DNA of 64,000 nucleotides from Lepidostoma basale (GCA_022606425.2 JAHDVF020001259.1:186001-250000); one strand, 5' to 3'; shown: positions 10,444 through 20,407, numbered from the stretch's first letter. A program made the numbers and translations. Notes: generated from the sequence alone by a model not told the origin.

Positions 10444-11523
10444 ATATAGAGAAGGCATTCGACACGGTGGAATGGAGAGGGTTGTTCGGGATGATGGACA
10501 GAATTAGAGTCAAACACAGAGACAAACGAATTATCCAAGCGATATACGAGTATAAGGAAGAAGCCGCCATCCTCAGACTGGGCAAGGATGAAAAGGAAGC
10601 AAGAATAAGACAAGGGGTGAGACAGGGCTGCTCTCTTTCCCTTTCTCCTGTACTCTTCAATGGCTATATACAATGTGCGATAGATGAAATAAGAGAGGAA
10701 ATGGAACATAGAAGAAGTGTAAGAATTCACGGACGGAAAGTAGATATGACAAGATTTGCAGACGATATCGCCATTGTTGCCAACGATGAAATTGAACTAA
10801 AAGATACCTTAGATACCATGGAAAAAATACTAAGTACAACGTATAACATGAAAATAAACACAGGTAAAACTAAGGTAATGACTGTGGGTAGAGATGAGCG
10901 CCAAATAAATGTAGAGATGGCTGGAACTGCGATTAAGAATGTAAAGACTTTTGTTTACCTGGGGAGCAGTATTACATGGGATGGTCGATCCAAGAAAGAC
11001 GTCGATAGTCGTATCCACCAGACTAAACTTGCCTTCAATAAAAAGTCTATAATATTCGAGTCCAACAATATAGACCTGAACCTCCGAAAACAACTTTAAA
11101 AAACATTGGTGTGTAGTGTTTTACTGTACGGCTGCGAGACTGGGCCTGGGCGAAAGAGAGCGCAAAAGGCTGGAGGCATTTAAGATGTGGACCTACCGAG
11201 AGTTGCCCATGTTTCATAGAGGGACCACATTACAAATGAAGAAGTTCTCAGCAGAGTTGAAGAGAGTAGACACGTGTTGAACACCATAGTGGAGAGGCGC
11301 GCAATATGGATTGGTCATGTGTTGCGACACGAATGTTTCCTGCATAATGTGTTGGAGGGAATGGTCGAGGGAACGATTGGCAGAGGACGACCTCGCCAAG
11401 AGTACCTAGACCAGATTTACCGAGATATGGGCTGCACCTCTTATGCGGAGTTGAAGAGAGTTGCCGAGGATCGAGCGGAGTGGAAGAGGAGATGCTTCGT
11501 CTTGCTGCAGACCAATCGCTAGA
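10299..11523 (+). pseudogene. RTE-like reverse transcriptase, decayed, between long inverted repeats
   Basis: The open frame from 10299 to 11099 encodes 266 residues. Residues 1-48 are read from the inverted-repeat arm and are not RT. From residue 49 the RT fold is clear: DIEKAFDTVEW (49-59), RIRQGVRQGCSLSLSP (102-117), catalytic FADDI (153-157), a K-x-K segment after INTGKTKVM, and FVYLGSS near 218. After the TAA at 11097 the frame continues with VLLYGCET, then after frameshifts RRAIWIGHVLRHECFLHN and GRGRPRQEYLDQIYRDMG to a stop at 11521. RNA-directed DNA synthesis is the family function; this copy lacks the endonuclease and RT N-terminus and cannot be active. Confidence 0.85.
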
Positions 11524-11713
11524 TTGAAACCGGAGAGAGAGAATGTTTTATGTATGGTTACTGATGCAAAACATTTCCAAATTAAAAATTGTAAATCACA
11601 AATTTCTTCTTCGAGGTCACACTCATCTGGAAGTAGATTCTGTGCATTCAGTAATTGAACGGCCCAAGAAAAAGATTCGAAATTCATATGTAAAATTCAT
11701 ATAAAATGTTCAT
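11524..11713. other. Spacer between RT relic and right inverted repeat
   Basis: About 190 bp without recognised coding content. It may be 3' UTR of the RT or a unique part of the inverted-repeat element. Confidence 0.4.
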
Positions 11714-12333
11714 ACCCCATGACTGGGAAAAATTCATTGGAAATTGCAAAAATAATAAGTGGATAAAAATTGAAGTGGATACCGAAACCTCTTCACATTT
11801 TTTATAATAATTTACCCCACCTTAATTTACCAGTTCCTGAATATCCTCCAGAAGATCCATAAACAGATAAAACTAATAATTAAAAAATAAATCACAATTA
11901 TTTTTTCAAATAGAACTCATTTTTCCTCGTATGTATGAATTTTTTCATATTTTTTATGACAGAATTTTAAAATAAATAATAAAAACACACAATCTCTATT
12001 TATTTATAATTTTTCCAATTCAAATCATTTAAATCAAGTTAAGTATAATTTTATAATTTGGCACCAACTCCCACATACTTTAGAGGCAGAAGGATGCAAA
12101 TCCACAAGACTGTTTTTATTTGTATGTTTTAAGGTCCAGAAATAAAATAAAATAATGTTTTTTTTACATAAAATGAAAGTACTTGAAGTGAACTACAATA
12201 TAAAATAAAAAAACACATCTCAAATAATTCATTTCAATGAATTAAAAGGCATAAATAAAAACATACTTTTGTTTTTGGCTCTACTGAAAAACTCACTATT
12301 TGGATTTGCATCCGTCTGCCTCTAAGGTACAGA
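11714..12333 (-). repeat. Right long inverted-repeat arm (about 615 bp)
   Basis: Complement of 9826-10443, starting inside at ccatgactggg and ending at CCTCTAAGGTACAGA. The low divergence between arms suggests a recent insertion or ongoing conversion between them. Confidence 0.8.
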
Positions 12334-12404
12334 TATTAGTGTTTATTTGTGTAAGAAAAAACACACTTCATAGAAGCATATATTTATACATATAGACATA
12401 ACGA

Positions 12405-13205
12405 ACTAACTAACTAACCATCACGCCGTCTCCCCTGAGGGGTAGGCAGAAAGAATGGACTGCCACACTTTTCTTTCCTGACATATTTCTCTCGCTTCCT
12501 CAACATTCATACATCGTGCCATGCACGCGCGTCGATTTCTCTGACACCTCACATGGCCGACATTCAATATTTGATTTGTTCTATAGTGCCATGTTTTCCT
12601 CGGTCTTCCTCTATTTCTGGTTCCATTTACATCGTTAACATTTAATTATTTTACCATTCTTTCTTCATTCATTCTTTCCATATGTCCAAACTATCTTAAA
12701 GATCCTTTCATTATTTTGTTCATGACACTATCATTCGCACCGCATTCACTTCTTATATTTTCATTCGACACTCTATCATGCACAGAGTATCCACACATTC
12801 GTCTAAGAGATCTCATTTCTACTCCATTTATTCTACTTTCATCCTTATTTTGCCAGTTCCATGCTTCGATTCCATACATAAGGGTCGGTAGAAGAACACC
12901 ATTGTGCACTGCCATTCTAGCTTTTTTGGATAGGTTTTTGTTTGCGATGACAACTTTAAATGCCACCATTCACTTTGTTGCCTGCCCCAACCCGTCTTTC
13001 AATATCCCTCTCCACTCTCCAATCTCTTGTAAACATACTACCTAAATACACAAACTCAACTACTCGCTCCAAATTTTCACCATTCACGCTAATGTTGCAG
13101 ACTGTCATGGTTTCTTCCTTTTCAAAAATCATTACCTTGGACTTATTAACATTCATCATCAGATCATTTCACATGCATACCTCATACATACTATTCACCG
13201 GGACT
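12405..13205 (-). pseudogene. NLR-A reverse transcriptase C-terminus, longest copy
   Basis: Complement reads from the end of the RT domain to the tail. MMNVNKSKVMIFEKEE and VEFVYLGSMF are at 13159-13050. After a frame break come KARMAVHNGVLLPTLMYG, RSLRRMCGYSVHDRVSNENI and MNKIMKGSLR (12969-12691). The GH, TWHDQI and VWQSILSAYPSGETA-stop segments follow, with the (GTTA)n tail at 12405-12420. Frame breaks make it non-functional. It is 5'-truncated inside the RT domain, as expected for target-primed reverse transcription. Confidence 0.85.
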
Positions 13206-13241
13206 TGTAGTTCATGCTCGAAAAGAAATATAATATATTAA

Positions 13242-13700
13242 TGTTTATTTCTTCTTCTTCTTCAAGTGCCCTGTCGGGTCCCCCCAACGTTGGCGATCAC
13301 CTCGGCGAACCTGTCCCTGTCCTGCGCCGCTCGGAACAGCTCCTCAACACTTCGGATGCCGGTCCACTCCCTCACGTTTCGCAGCCAGGACATTTGTCTC
13401 CTTCCGGGCCCTCGGCGTCCCTCAATTTTTCCCTCCAATATCAGTTGGAGAAGGTGGTACTTTTCCCCACGCAGTATGCGACCCAGATATGAGATCTTTC
13501 GGACCTTGATAGTTGATAACAATTCCCTGTCAACTCTAGCTCGCCTCAGGACTTCGGTATTGGTAACCATGTCTGTCCAGGGAATTCTGAGCATTCGGCG
13601 ATGGAGCCACATTTCAAATGCTTCCAGTCTGTTCATTGAGTTAACTTTCAGGGCCCAAGTTTCACACCCGTACAATAAAACAGACCACACATAGCATTAG
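13242..13700 (-). CDS. RTE-C reverse transcriptase C-terminal fragment, open frame
   Basis: An uninterrupted frame (13690 to 13262) gives 142 residues: VLLYGCETWALK, RLEAFEMWLHRRMLRIPWTD, SYLGRILRGEKYHLLQLI, GRRGPGRRQMSWLRN and a C-terminus ending GGTRQGT. This is the typical end of RTE-like endonuclease/reverse transcriptases. A (GAA)n tail (complement of cttcttcttcttc) sits at 13249-13262. The intact frame and high similarity to 55402-55620 suggest a young, 5'-truncated insertion. Confidence 0.85.
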
Positions 13701-13980
13701 ATCATTCTCTGGCGGAGTTTTAAGTTTATTTGATAGAAGCATATATTTAAACATATAGACATCAATTTGAAAAATGCTAAATCGTAAACGCACAAATAAA
13801 GGCCATATTTCAGTACAGTATCTGCGATTGAGAAAACGAAAATGAATAGACGAAAATATCACTTTGATCAGAGACAAACGTCGAAGACGAAATGGAGAAA
13901 ATTGAAATAATTACGAGATAAGCCTGGCTCCCGGACCCATCAGGCTAAATATAAATCTGTCAAAATTCCGCTAATCCCCC
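13701..13980. other. Unassigned stretch
   Basis: The segment tagaagcatatatttaaaca at 13734 resembles 12374-12400, so part of this DNA may have flanked the NLR-A insertion site. Nothing else recognised. Confidence 0.3.
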
Positions 13981-14255
13981 TACCCTGGGCCCGTCACCCA
14001 AGACGGGTCACGTGGGCGGGGGCCGGCCACTCTAATTGGTCGGATTCTCATCTACTCTGGCGCCATTGGCCGCGCCCGTGACGTCACGCATACGTCACGG
14101 AACAGGAGACCGCCGGGTGGTGACGGCCGCCCGCCCCTGTCATTTGTCAGCCGCTAATGTCCCGACGACGGTACACTCCAATCCACGTGTATGGAAATCG
14201 CGTACCGGAGAACGTTCACCGATGCCCTTAGAACAGGGACAATCGAAAAACTGAG
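13981..14255. promoter_or_regulatory. CpG-rich promoter-like block
   Basis: Unlike its surroundings, this segment is GC- and CpG-rich and has dense matches to animal promoter elements: CACGTG E-boxes (14009-14014, 14184-14189), CCAAT/ATTGG boxes (14035-14039, 14065-14069, 14178-14182), a perfect cAMP-response element TGACGTCA (14079-14086) and a near copy TACGTCA (14091-14097), plus GGGCGGGG (14014-14021). No TATA box or clear start codon context was seen. It may be the promoter and first exon of a gene whose remaining exons lie outside. Direction unknown. Confidence 0.5.
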
Positions 14256-14520
14256 TCACCATTTAGGACACCAAAATATTTAAATTTCGAATTTAATATT
14301 TTATCTTTAAAAATCCACTCCATTCTAGACTGCACAAGACTTCGCACTTACTAATGCTGACTTCGCAACTCTTTTTAACTTACAACAGAAGAGCACTACA
14401 TAGGAAACTGACTTCAGGGTGGGATTTTTCAGGATTCTAGTACCCCCTTAGAGTCGTCCATAGTCAAAGTAAGAAAGCGCAATAGCCAACCAATTTATAG
14501 AAAAAAGCCTTTAAACTTTA

Positions 14521-14707
14521 AATCGGGTGGTGGTCTAGGGGATAGAATGCTTGGCTCCTGATCCAAGGGACTTGGGTTCGAGCCTGGACACGACAAGATT
14601 CCTTATCTTAATAATGAACTATTTTCTGATTATATTAAAGATTGTAAAATAAATTCTAATATCATTGATTTAAATCATTGGTGTTAGTATTTTTAAAAAT
14701 AAAAAAA
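14521..14707 (+). mobile_element. SINE-1, tRNA-derived, full length
   Basis: The head has an internal RNA polymerase III A box (tggtctagggg, 14530-14540) and B box (ggttcgagcc, 14574-14583). An anticodon-arm-like cttggctcctgatccaag lies between them, resembling tRNA-Arg(CCT). A non-tRNA body ends with ttaaatcattggtgttagta and an A-rich tail. Other copies: 18923 and 40084 (minus). 14256-14520 shows no recognised element. Confidence 0.8.
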
Positions 14708-14749
14708 CCATTGCTAACGTATTAGAAATTTCGCCAAAAATATTTTAAA

Positions 14750-14905
14750 TAATAAATTATACAATATAGTAAATTTCAAAATAATAAATTATATAAAAAG
14801 TAGTGACAAATTTGTTTCGCCTTGTGAGGACATTTTCGGTTTGAGAATGCCCTCGCCAGACGAAACAAATGTGTGACTACTTTCAATTTATAAACTGTTA
14901 AATTA
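14750..14905. repeat. HH foldback (ACAAATTTGT type), decayed
   Basis: Inverted arms (tagtgacaaatttgtttcg and cgaaacaaatgtgtgacta) surround a 40-bp centre. On the minus strand GAAA is followed by the 10-base palindrome-forming CAAATTTGT and then C, matching the HH plan with a longer stem III. The core box is mutated. Confidence 0.55.
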
Positions 14906-14934
14906 AAAAAACTTTGTTTTATGTATCACAATTA

Positions 14935-15182
14935 TATACTTATGAAATTGAAAATAACTTTGTTTAATCCATTATTTATTAAAAAATATTTTTAAAAACA
15001 CGACATGTTTCGAAGGATACCTCCATTTTCAGGTGTAAAAATATTATATAATTTATATTTTTACACCTGAAGATGACCTCCTCCGAAATATGTCGTGTTT
15101 TTTTAGTAAATAGTGGATTAAACAAAATTATATTCAATTTCCTAAGTATATTACTATGGAATTCCACAGTGTTAATGCCTTA
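14935..15182. repeat. HH foldback (ACATGT, CTGAAGA type)
   Basis: Both arms are present, with outer sequence tttgtttaatccattattt and its inverted partner. The plus arm has CTGAAGA (15067-15073) and GAAATATGTC; the minus arm has CTGAAAA. The right flank ggaattccacagtgttaatg (15159-15178) recurs at 28446, 37376 and (inverted) about 16530. Confidence 0.75.
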
Positions 15183-15185
15183 GCG

Positions 15186-15570
15186 CTCAATAAGTTCACA
15201 AATGAATTTTTATTTTACGCGACAGCTGTTTCATCAACCTATGTTGACATCATCAGGTGTTACAATAATATATCAAATGTAAATTTTCTTGATTTTTCGA
15301 ACCTTTTTGTGTATTTGTTTCTATGTCAATTTGAATAATTTCTTCAATATAACTTTGACATAGGAACAAATACACATAAAGGTTCGAAAATTTACGAAAA
15401 TTTAACATTTGATATATTATTTTAACACCTGATGATGTCAACATTGATTGACAAAACAGCTGTCTCGTAAAATAAAAATACAATTATACATTTAAAAAAA
15501 ATCAATTTAACAGTTTATAATGTTAAAGTATCATAGTGTTTCGGCCAAAAAATGGACTTTTAATATAATT
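15186..15570. repeat. HH foldback (ACAGCTGT type), both arms
   Basis: Arms of about 130 bp surround a centre near 15345. The minus arm keeps a near-consensus core (separate entry); the plus arm has CTGATGA (15429-15435) but GAAAC mutated to AAAAC. The right flank runs to a cactatgat...ggccgaaaca-type block (15530-15560, minus), the boundary sequence also seen at 28630, 33350, 33530, 34915 and 54350. Confidence 0.75.
15217..15260 (-). ncRNA. Hammerhead-ribozyme-like motif
   Basis: Minus strand: stem I strand ACAC (15257-15260), core CTGATGA (15250-15256), one unpaired T, stem II GTCAAC/GTTGAT with a 4-base loop, GAAAC, self-complementary ACAGCTGT, then C (15221) as the expected cleavage position and GCGT. 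Stem I has one mismatch. Motif recognition only; activity is inferred. Confidence 0.55.
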
Positions 15571-15710
15571 TATTATAATATATAAATTTAATCCAAGTAA
15601 AATCATTAAACAATCGTGTTTACTATTGGGTATAAACGCATAAAACATAATCTTAATCCAATCCTAATAGATGGCGCTAGTGTAGATTGAAAAAAAATGT
15701 GAAGTGTGGT

Positions 15711-15958
15711 GTTACATTGTAGCATAAATACATCTTCCAAAAATTTGTCAGACATGGTAGTCGTAAGAAGGGCGGAATGGGTAATGTTGTATTACATAAA
15801 GCTTGCGCTTAACCCAATTAATGACAGGTCATAAGTCCTGTAAACACCTCGACCACCATATTCTGTTCCAATTGACATCTTGCATTTGAGATACAATTAA
15901 TCCTTAAATATGATAACCCGCAATGGGTTAAATTCAGTATTTGTATACATTCAAAATG
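15711..15958 (-). repeat. R-family copy
   Basis: Matches 2400-2580 in the same orientation (gtaagaagggcggaatggg, aacaccctcgacca-type middle) and ends with a acccgcaatgggt hairpin arm at 15929-15945. Confidence 0.7.
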
Positions 15959-16440
15959 TTGCATAAAACATATTTTTAATTTAATAATATCGCGAAGATT
16001 TGATCACATTTTTTTTCCGTTACAACTCTCGCAATGAACATCAAAGAGATTGGTCAGAGAGATTTCAACGACTCCAAGTTTATGGTGCATGAAATCACGG
16101 ACCGTGAAGAGATTTATCAATTACCTCTTCACCCAACTGGGCCAAGGCCGCAAGGAGTAAATATACTTCTAAAACTAATTGACAAATCCGGTTATCTCAT
16201 CGGCTCCAAATCAAATTACAGGGGAGTTTGGAGATAAAAAGATGCTGTTCAAATTAAGCTCTACGCGGGAATTCCGTAATGAATACAGCCCTCTAGTTGT
16301 GGTATTGTATGATAAATCAAATTCAAGATATTTACTCACTGTGAATAGCGTAGGAACAGGGCAATGGAATGAGATGTTTACCTGAAACAAACAACAAAAA
16401 CAATCAGGTACAAAAGTTATCGCATAAAAGGTTTTTAGTT
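15959..16440. other. Unassigned stretch with a short open frame
   Basis: A 67-residue frame (16034-16237, MNIKEIGQRDF...) and an overlapping 68-residue frame (16179-16385) are open. I recognise no domain and see no splice evidence, so I do not call a gene. Composition is closer to coding than its neighbours, so a decayed element ORF is possible. Confidence 0.3.
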
Positions 16441-16445
16441 AGACT

Positions 16446-16520
16446 GAAGATTGAGAAAAATAGGTTCAGACCGAGGAAAATGTGATACGATCTAATTAAT
16501 CAAATATTAGAGTATTGAAA
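16446..16520 (+). mobile_element. NLR-A fragment
   Basis: Encodes a decayed RFRPRKM-DLINQILEY version of the RGRPRKTWHDQINQIL segment. Confidence 0.55.
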
Positions 16521-16521
16521 G

Positions 16522-16615
16522 CTAAGGCATTAACACTGTGGGATTTCATAGTAACATATTAAAAAACACGTCATGTTTCGTAAGACACCTCCATCTTCAG
16601 GTGTTAATATATAAT
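16522..16615 (-). repeat. HH half-element (CTGAAGA type)
   Basis: Outer flank (complement of ccacagtgttaatgcctta), then ACATGA (minus; 16571-16576), GAAAC (16575-16579) and CTGAAGA (16594-16600). Stem II is decayed (GGAGG against CTTAC). The second arm is absent. Confidence 0.6.
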
Positions 16616-16846
16616 ATAAACTAAACAAAGAAAGGCTTATATAAAAAAAACGCATTTAAATTTCGATACAATAATTTAAATTTAAATAACCTGGGCTAAT
16701 TGTTATAAGTAGTAATAATTATTTTTTATCCATAAGAACTAATAAATAATATCAAATAATAATAACACATAATAATAATATATAAATATAAAATTGTAAT
16801 TTAGAAAAAACGTACATTTGAAAAGACATAATTTATATTAAAAAAA

Positions 16847-17293
16847 AAACTAACTAACTAACCATCACGCCGTCTCTCCAAAGGGGTAGGCAGAAAGAAT
16901 TTACTGCCACACTTTTCTTTCCTGGCATATTTCTCTAGATTCCTTAACATTCCGCTACGTTTTCCTCGGTCTTTCACTATTTCTAGTTCCATTTATATCG
17001 TTAACATATATATATTTTTTACCATTCTTTCTTCATTCCATCTTTCGATGTGTCCAAACCATATTAATGGTCCTTTCATTATTTTGTTCATAACACCATC
17101 ATTCGCACCGCATTCACTTCTTATATTTTCATTCGACACTCTATCATACACAGAGTATCTACACATTCGTCTAAGAGATCTCATTTCTACTGCATTTATT
17201 ATACTTTCATCCTTCTTTTGCCAGTTCCATGCTTCGCTTCCATACATAAGGGTCGGTAGAAGAACACCATTGTGCACTGCCATTCTAACTTCT
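16847..17293 (-). mobile_element. NLR-A C-terminus
   Basis: Tail and hairpin at 16847-16895. Then VKNIYM-, WFGHIERWNEER, MNKIMKGPLI, ECGANDGV, MCRYSVYDRVSNENI and HNGVLLPTLMYGSEAWNWQ, with internal loss of the RNRRAC region near 16950. Ends at a 5' truncation near tatacatatagacatcacg (17292-17310), which resembles 12385. Confidence 0.8.
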
Positions 17294-17299
17294 TTATAC

Positions 17300-17360
17300 A
17301 TATAGACATCACGCATCTGCCTACCCTTTCGGAGAGATGGCGTGATGGTTAGTTAGTTCG
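17300..17360 (+). mobile_element. NLR-A 3' tip in opposite orientation
   Basis: Only the last about 50 bases (ctaccctttcggagagatgg, stop, gttagttagttcgtta tail) abut the minus copy to the left. Confidence 0.65.
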
Positions 17361-17449
17361 TTATGAATTAATACATGTGAATGTTTCATTTAATGTTGTA
17401 ATCGCCAACAAAACTCCATCCAAAAAGCTAAGATGACAGTAATTCATTC

Positions 17450-17656
17450 AAAACTGACTAACTAACTACAATAAAGCTGTCTCTTGGAAGGGGTAGGCAG
17501 AAATAATGGACCGTCACAATGTTTTTTTCCTGACATGCTCTCGTTTCCTCAAAGTTCATACATCGTTTCATGCATGCACCTCGATTTCTACGACCACTCA
17601 CGTGGCCGATATTGAATATTTTATTGATTAGATGCTGCCACGTTTTCCTCGGGCTT
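17450..17656 (-). mobile_element. NLR-A 3' fragment
   Basis: Tail at 17456-17468, mutated hairpin (tctcttggaaggggt), then the complement of RNRGACMK and the INKIFNIGHV region up to PRKTW. 17361-17449 is unassigned. Confidence 0.65.
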
Positions 17657-18150
17657 AAGATGACTGGGGAAATTCATTCAAATTAATAATAAAACAAAAA
17701 TATTTGATGTTTTCAGTGTACATTACCTAAGCAAAAAAAGGTTTTCTATATTTAATGAAATGGGCAGAACACCCCACCCTTCAAAGGCTCATAAACCGTG
17801 TTTATATCGCGTTTTGTCGGAATATTTGTATTGCTAAATTTAATTTCCGGGCCCAGCGCCACAATGAATGTTAATTCCGAAGCTGAAATCCGACAGAAAA
17901 TTGTATTAATTTGCCCTTTTTAATCAAATGTCAATATATCGGTAAGCAAATTTTAATTCCTGAAATGTATATTCGCATAATATTGTATCGTGTAATTTTT
18001 TTACGAGAATTCTTTCGACAAATTCATAAGCGCCGAAATGTGTACTTTTTTTTATTAACTGACATTCCTGACAATGATCACTTAGACGGTATGGACATAT
18101 GGAAAATATAAATGAAAAAAAAATGGATAAAAATATATGGATATATATAA
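17657..18150. other. Unassigned stretch
   Basis: Unique-looking DNA. A short open frame (17911-18111) lacks recognisable features. No repeat match was noticed. Confidence 0.25.
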
Positions 18151-18665
18151 TGGAACTAACTAACTAACTAACTAACCATCACGCCATTTCCCGGAAGGGG
18201 TAGGCAGAGAGGATAGTTAGCCACAATGCACTGTCCTGGCATACCCCTCGGGCATCCACTACATTCATACATCGTACCATGCACGCACGTCGATTATTCC
18301 GACTTCGAATGTGACCGCCTTTTAGTAATTGATTAATTTGGTCATGCCATGTTTTCCTCGATCGTCCTCGGCTTCTTTTTCCACTCACGCTGCTTGTGTA
18401 CAACTTTTTTTAACCATTCGACTCTCATCCATACGTTCCATATGTCCAAACCATCTCAGGGATCCTTTTTTAATTTTATCCATGATGCAGTCATTTGCCT
18501 AACATTTCTTTCTTATTTCATCGTTCGGTATTCTATCATACAACGTTTTCCCGAACATTCTTCTTAGTGATCTCATTTCTACGGCGTTTATCCTGCTTTC
18601 GTCCTTATTTTGCCAGCTCCAAGCTTCACTTCCATACATGAGGGTTGGCACTAGAACTCCATATA
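18151..18665 (-). pseudogene. NLR-A C-terminus, subfamily with open 3' frame
   Basis: The frame 18403-18179 encodes GKRSRGRSRKTWHDQINQLL, RNNRRACMVRCMNVVDAR and ends LTILSAYPFREMA-stop, showing that the terminal hairpin is coding. Upstream come MDKIKKGSLRWFGHMERMD-like, VGENYV and LMYGSEAWSWQNKDESR segments with frame breaks. The five-unit aactaactaac tail is at 18151-18177. Confidence 0.8.
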
Positions 18666-18764
18666 TAATGGAAAAATATATATAAGCAGAGGGAATAGAA
18701 AAGAAAACCCGAAATCGGTGGAGGCATGACTAATTTAATGTGTTACTAAAACGCAACAACATTC

Positions 18765-18914
18765 AAAGTCGGAAAAATCGACGAGTGTGCTTGTTACGAT
18801 GTATAAACTAGTGGAAACTCAAGCGGTATATTAAGGGGGAGCAGTGTGGCGGTCCATACTCACTGTCTACCCCTGCGGGGAAACGGCGTAATGGTTGGTT
18901 AAGTGAGTTAGTTC
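18765..18914 (+). mobile_element. NLR-A 3' fragment
   Basis: Decayed RNRRACLLRCIN region, VWRSILTVYPCGETA-like end with hairpin ctacccctgcggggaa, and a ggttaagtgagtta tail. Confidence 0.65.
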
Positions 18915-18922
18915 TGACATTC

Positions 18923-19066
18923 AATCGGATGGTGGTCTACGGGGTAAAACGCTTGGCTCCTGATCCAGGGGACTTGGGTTCAAGCCTGGACACAACCAGA
19001 TTTGTTCATAATAATAATAAGCTTTTTTCTTATCAAAGATCGCAAAATAAATTCTAATACCATTTC
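18923..19066 (+). mobile_element. SINE-1, 3'-truncated
   Basis: Same tRNA-like head as 14521 (A box tggtctacggg; B box ggttcaagcc) and the first part of its body up to caaaataaattctaatacc, where similarity stops. Confidence 0.75.
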
Positions 19067-19136
19067 TCTTTTTCTTTTTTATATACCTTGTATATACAAA
19101 ACTTACATAATCTACATAATACATAATCTACATAAT

Positions 19137-19412
19137 ACGTATTTATTGTTTCTTGAACAATGATGTAAAACTCCATCTTAAATAATTAATACGAATGAAA
19201 ACGTCAGTTTTCTAGAAGTTTGATTATATTTTATGGGAATCACATGTTTCGTCCTTCTAAGGCATTATCAAATGTGGCAATCAATTCAAAGGCAAATGTG
19301 GTATCAAATGTCTAATGCCTTAGAAGGGCGAAACATGTCATTCCCATAAAATATAATAAAACTTCTAGAAAACTGACGTTTTAATTCGTATTAATTATAC
19401 ATAATAAATAAT
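19137..19412. repeat. HH foldback (ATGTC type), both arms
   Basis: Outer tips are atttattgtttcttgaacaa and a related inverted end. The right arm reads tgccttagaagggcgaaac then atgtcattcccat; the left arm is its inverse. Stem II is GCCTT-AGA-AGGGC and stem III is ACATGT. The box upstream is degenerate, so cleavage is doubtful. Confidence 0.8.
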
Positions 19413-19454
19413 ACGTGACTAGACGTAGTTTATAGTGTTTAGTTGTAAATTGAA

Positions 19455-19830
19455 AGAGGAGAAATGGAAAGAGCCATGTTAGGAATAATATAGGAATAAT
19501 AGACAGAGTCAGAAACGATACGGTGAGAGAAAAAACAAAGGTCACTGACATTATCCACCGGGTGACGACTCTAAAATGGCAATGGGCGGGTCACGTAGCC
19601 AGAAGCTCAGATGAAAAATGGACAAGAAGACTGCTGACTTGGAGACCGTGGACGGCGAAGAGAAGTGCAGGACGACCGCAACTACGGTGGAAGGATGATC
19701 TAAACAGACACGTCGGAATAACCTGGATGCAGTCTGCACAGGACAGAATGACATGGAAGCAAATGGAGGAGGCCTCTGTCTAGGAGTGGACGGGAATAGG
19801 CTGAGGAAGAAGATTAAGAAGAAGTTGTAA
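19455..19830 (+). pseudogene. RTE-D reverse transcriptase C-terminus, near-intact
   Basis: From 19464 MERAMLGI (with a short duplication aggaataata), RVRNDTVREKTKVTDIIHRV, TLKWQWAGHVARSSDEKWTR, RPWTAKRSAGRPQLRWKDD and WMQSAQDRMTWKQMEEASV to a TAG at 19781. The GH and GRP-RW motifs are diagnostic of RTE-like C-termini. A GAA-rich tail is at 19805-19829. 5'-truncated. Confidence 0.85.
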
Positions 19831-20400
19831 ATTGATATACCAAAGTTTCTTGAGCAGTGCCAGCACTTCCTCAGTTCCTCTCTCACTTGACTCCGGAGTC
19901 ACGCTGGAAGACATGGACACTGTACGCCTTGAGTACGACGATAGCAGCCGAGTCTGCCGCAGAAGGATACATTGGAGCCTCCGCAACCTTCTTTTTTCAG
20001 ACTTCTAAGCAGGAGCGGTGACTGCCATCCACCCCTTTACCGAGGAGTCTAGAACATCAGATCTCAAAGTGTGCTCTGCGGAGCACGCTTTTTAATAAGA
20101 TTTTTCTTTTGACATAAACGCCGCAAGGGCTTTTACAAAAAAATGACGTGTTTAATAACAAAGATGATAATTATTTGCACACATAAACACACAAATAACA
20201 TATAAATATTACATAATAAAAAATATAAAATAAAGTATATAATAACAAGGATAATTAATATTAGCACACATAAACAGACAAATAAATATAAATATAACAT
20301 AATAGATAATATAAGTAACGTACATGAGATAGAAAAGAAACATTCATTATAATAATTTAACTGTGAAATGCTGAAAAGAGAAGACAATAAATTAATTGGG
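19831..20400. other. Unassigned stretch
   Basis: Includes a small perfect hairpin gtgctc-tgcg-gagcac at about 20071 followed by a T-rich run, and AT-rich DNA from 20140. No gene recognised. Confidence 0.25.
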
Positions 20401-20407
20401 AGACAGG

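Noticed and set aside
13266..13694. 142-residue plus-strand frame opposite RTE-C
   Set aside because: Exact antisense shadow of the minus-strand frame, which carries the recognisable RTE motifs.
14521..14600. Genuine tRNA-Arg gene
   Set aside because: The acceptor stem does not pair, the anticodon arm is irregular, and three copies share a non-tRNA 3' body, so it is a SINE head.
16034..16385. Pair of overlapping short frames with fairly protein-like composition
   Set aside because: No recognisable domain, no splice evidence and no repeat support; described as unassigned rather than called a gene.
18151..18177. Insect telomeric repeat
   Set aside because: The tail unit is GTTA/TAAC (four bases), not the five-base TTAGG of insect telomeres, and it always follows the NLR-A or NC-B hairpin.
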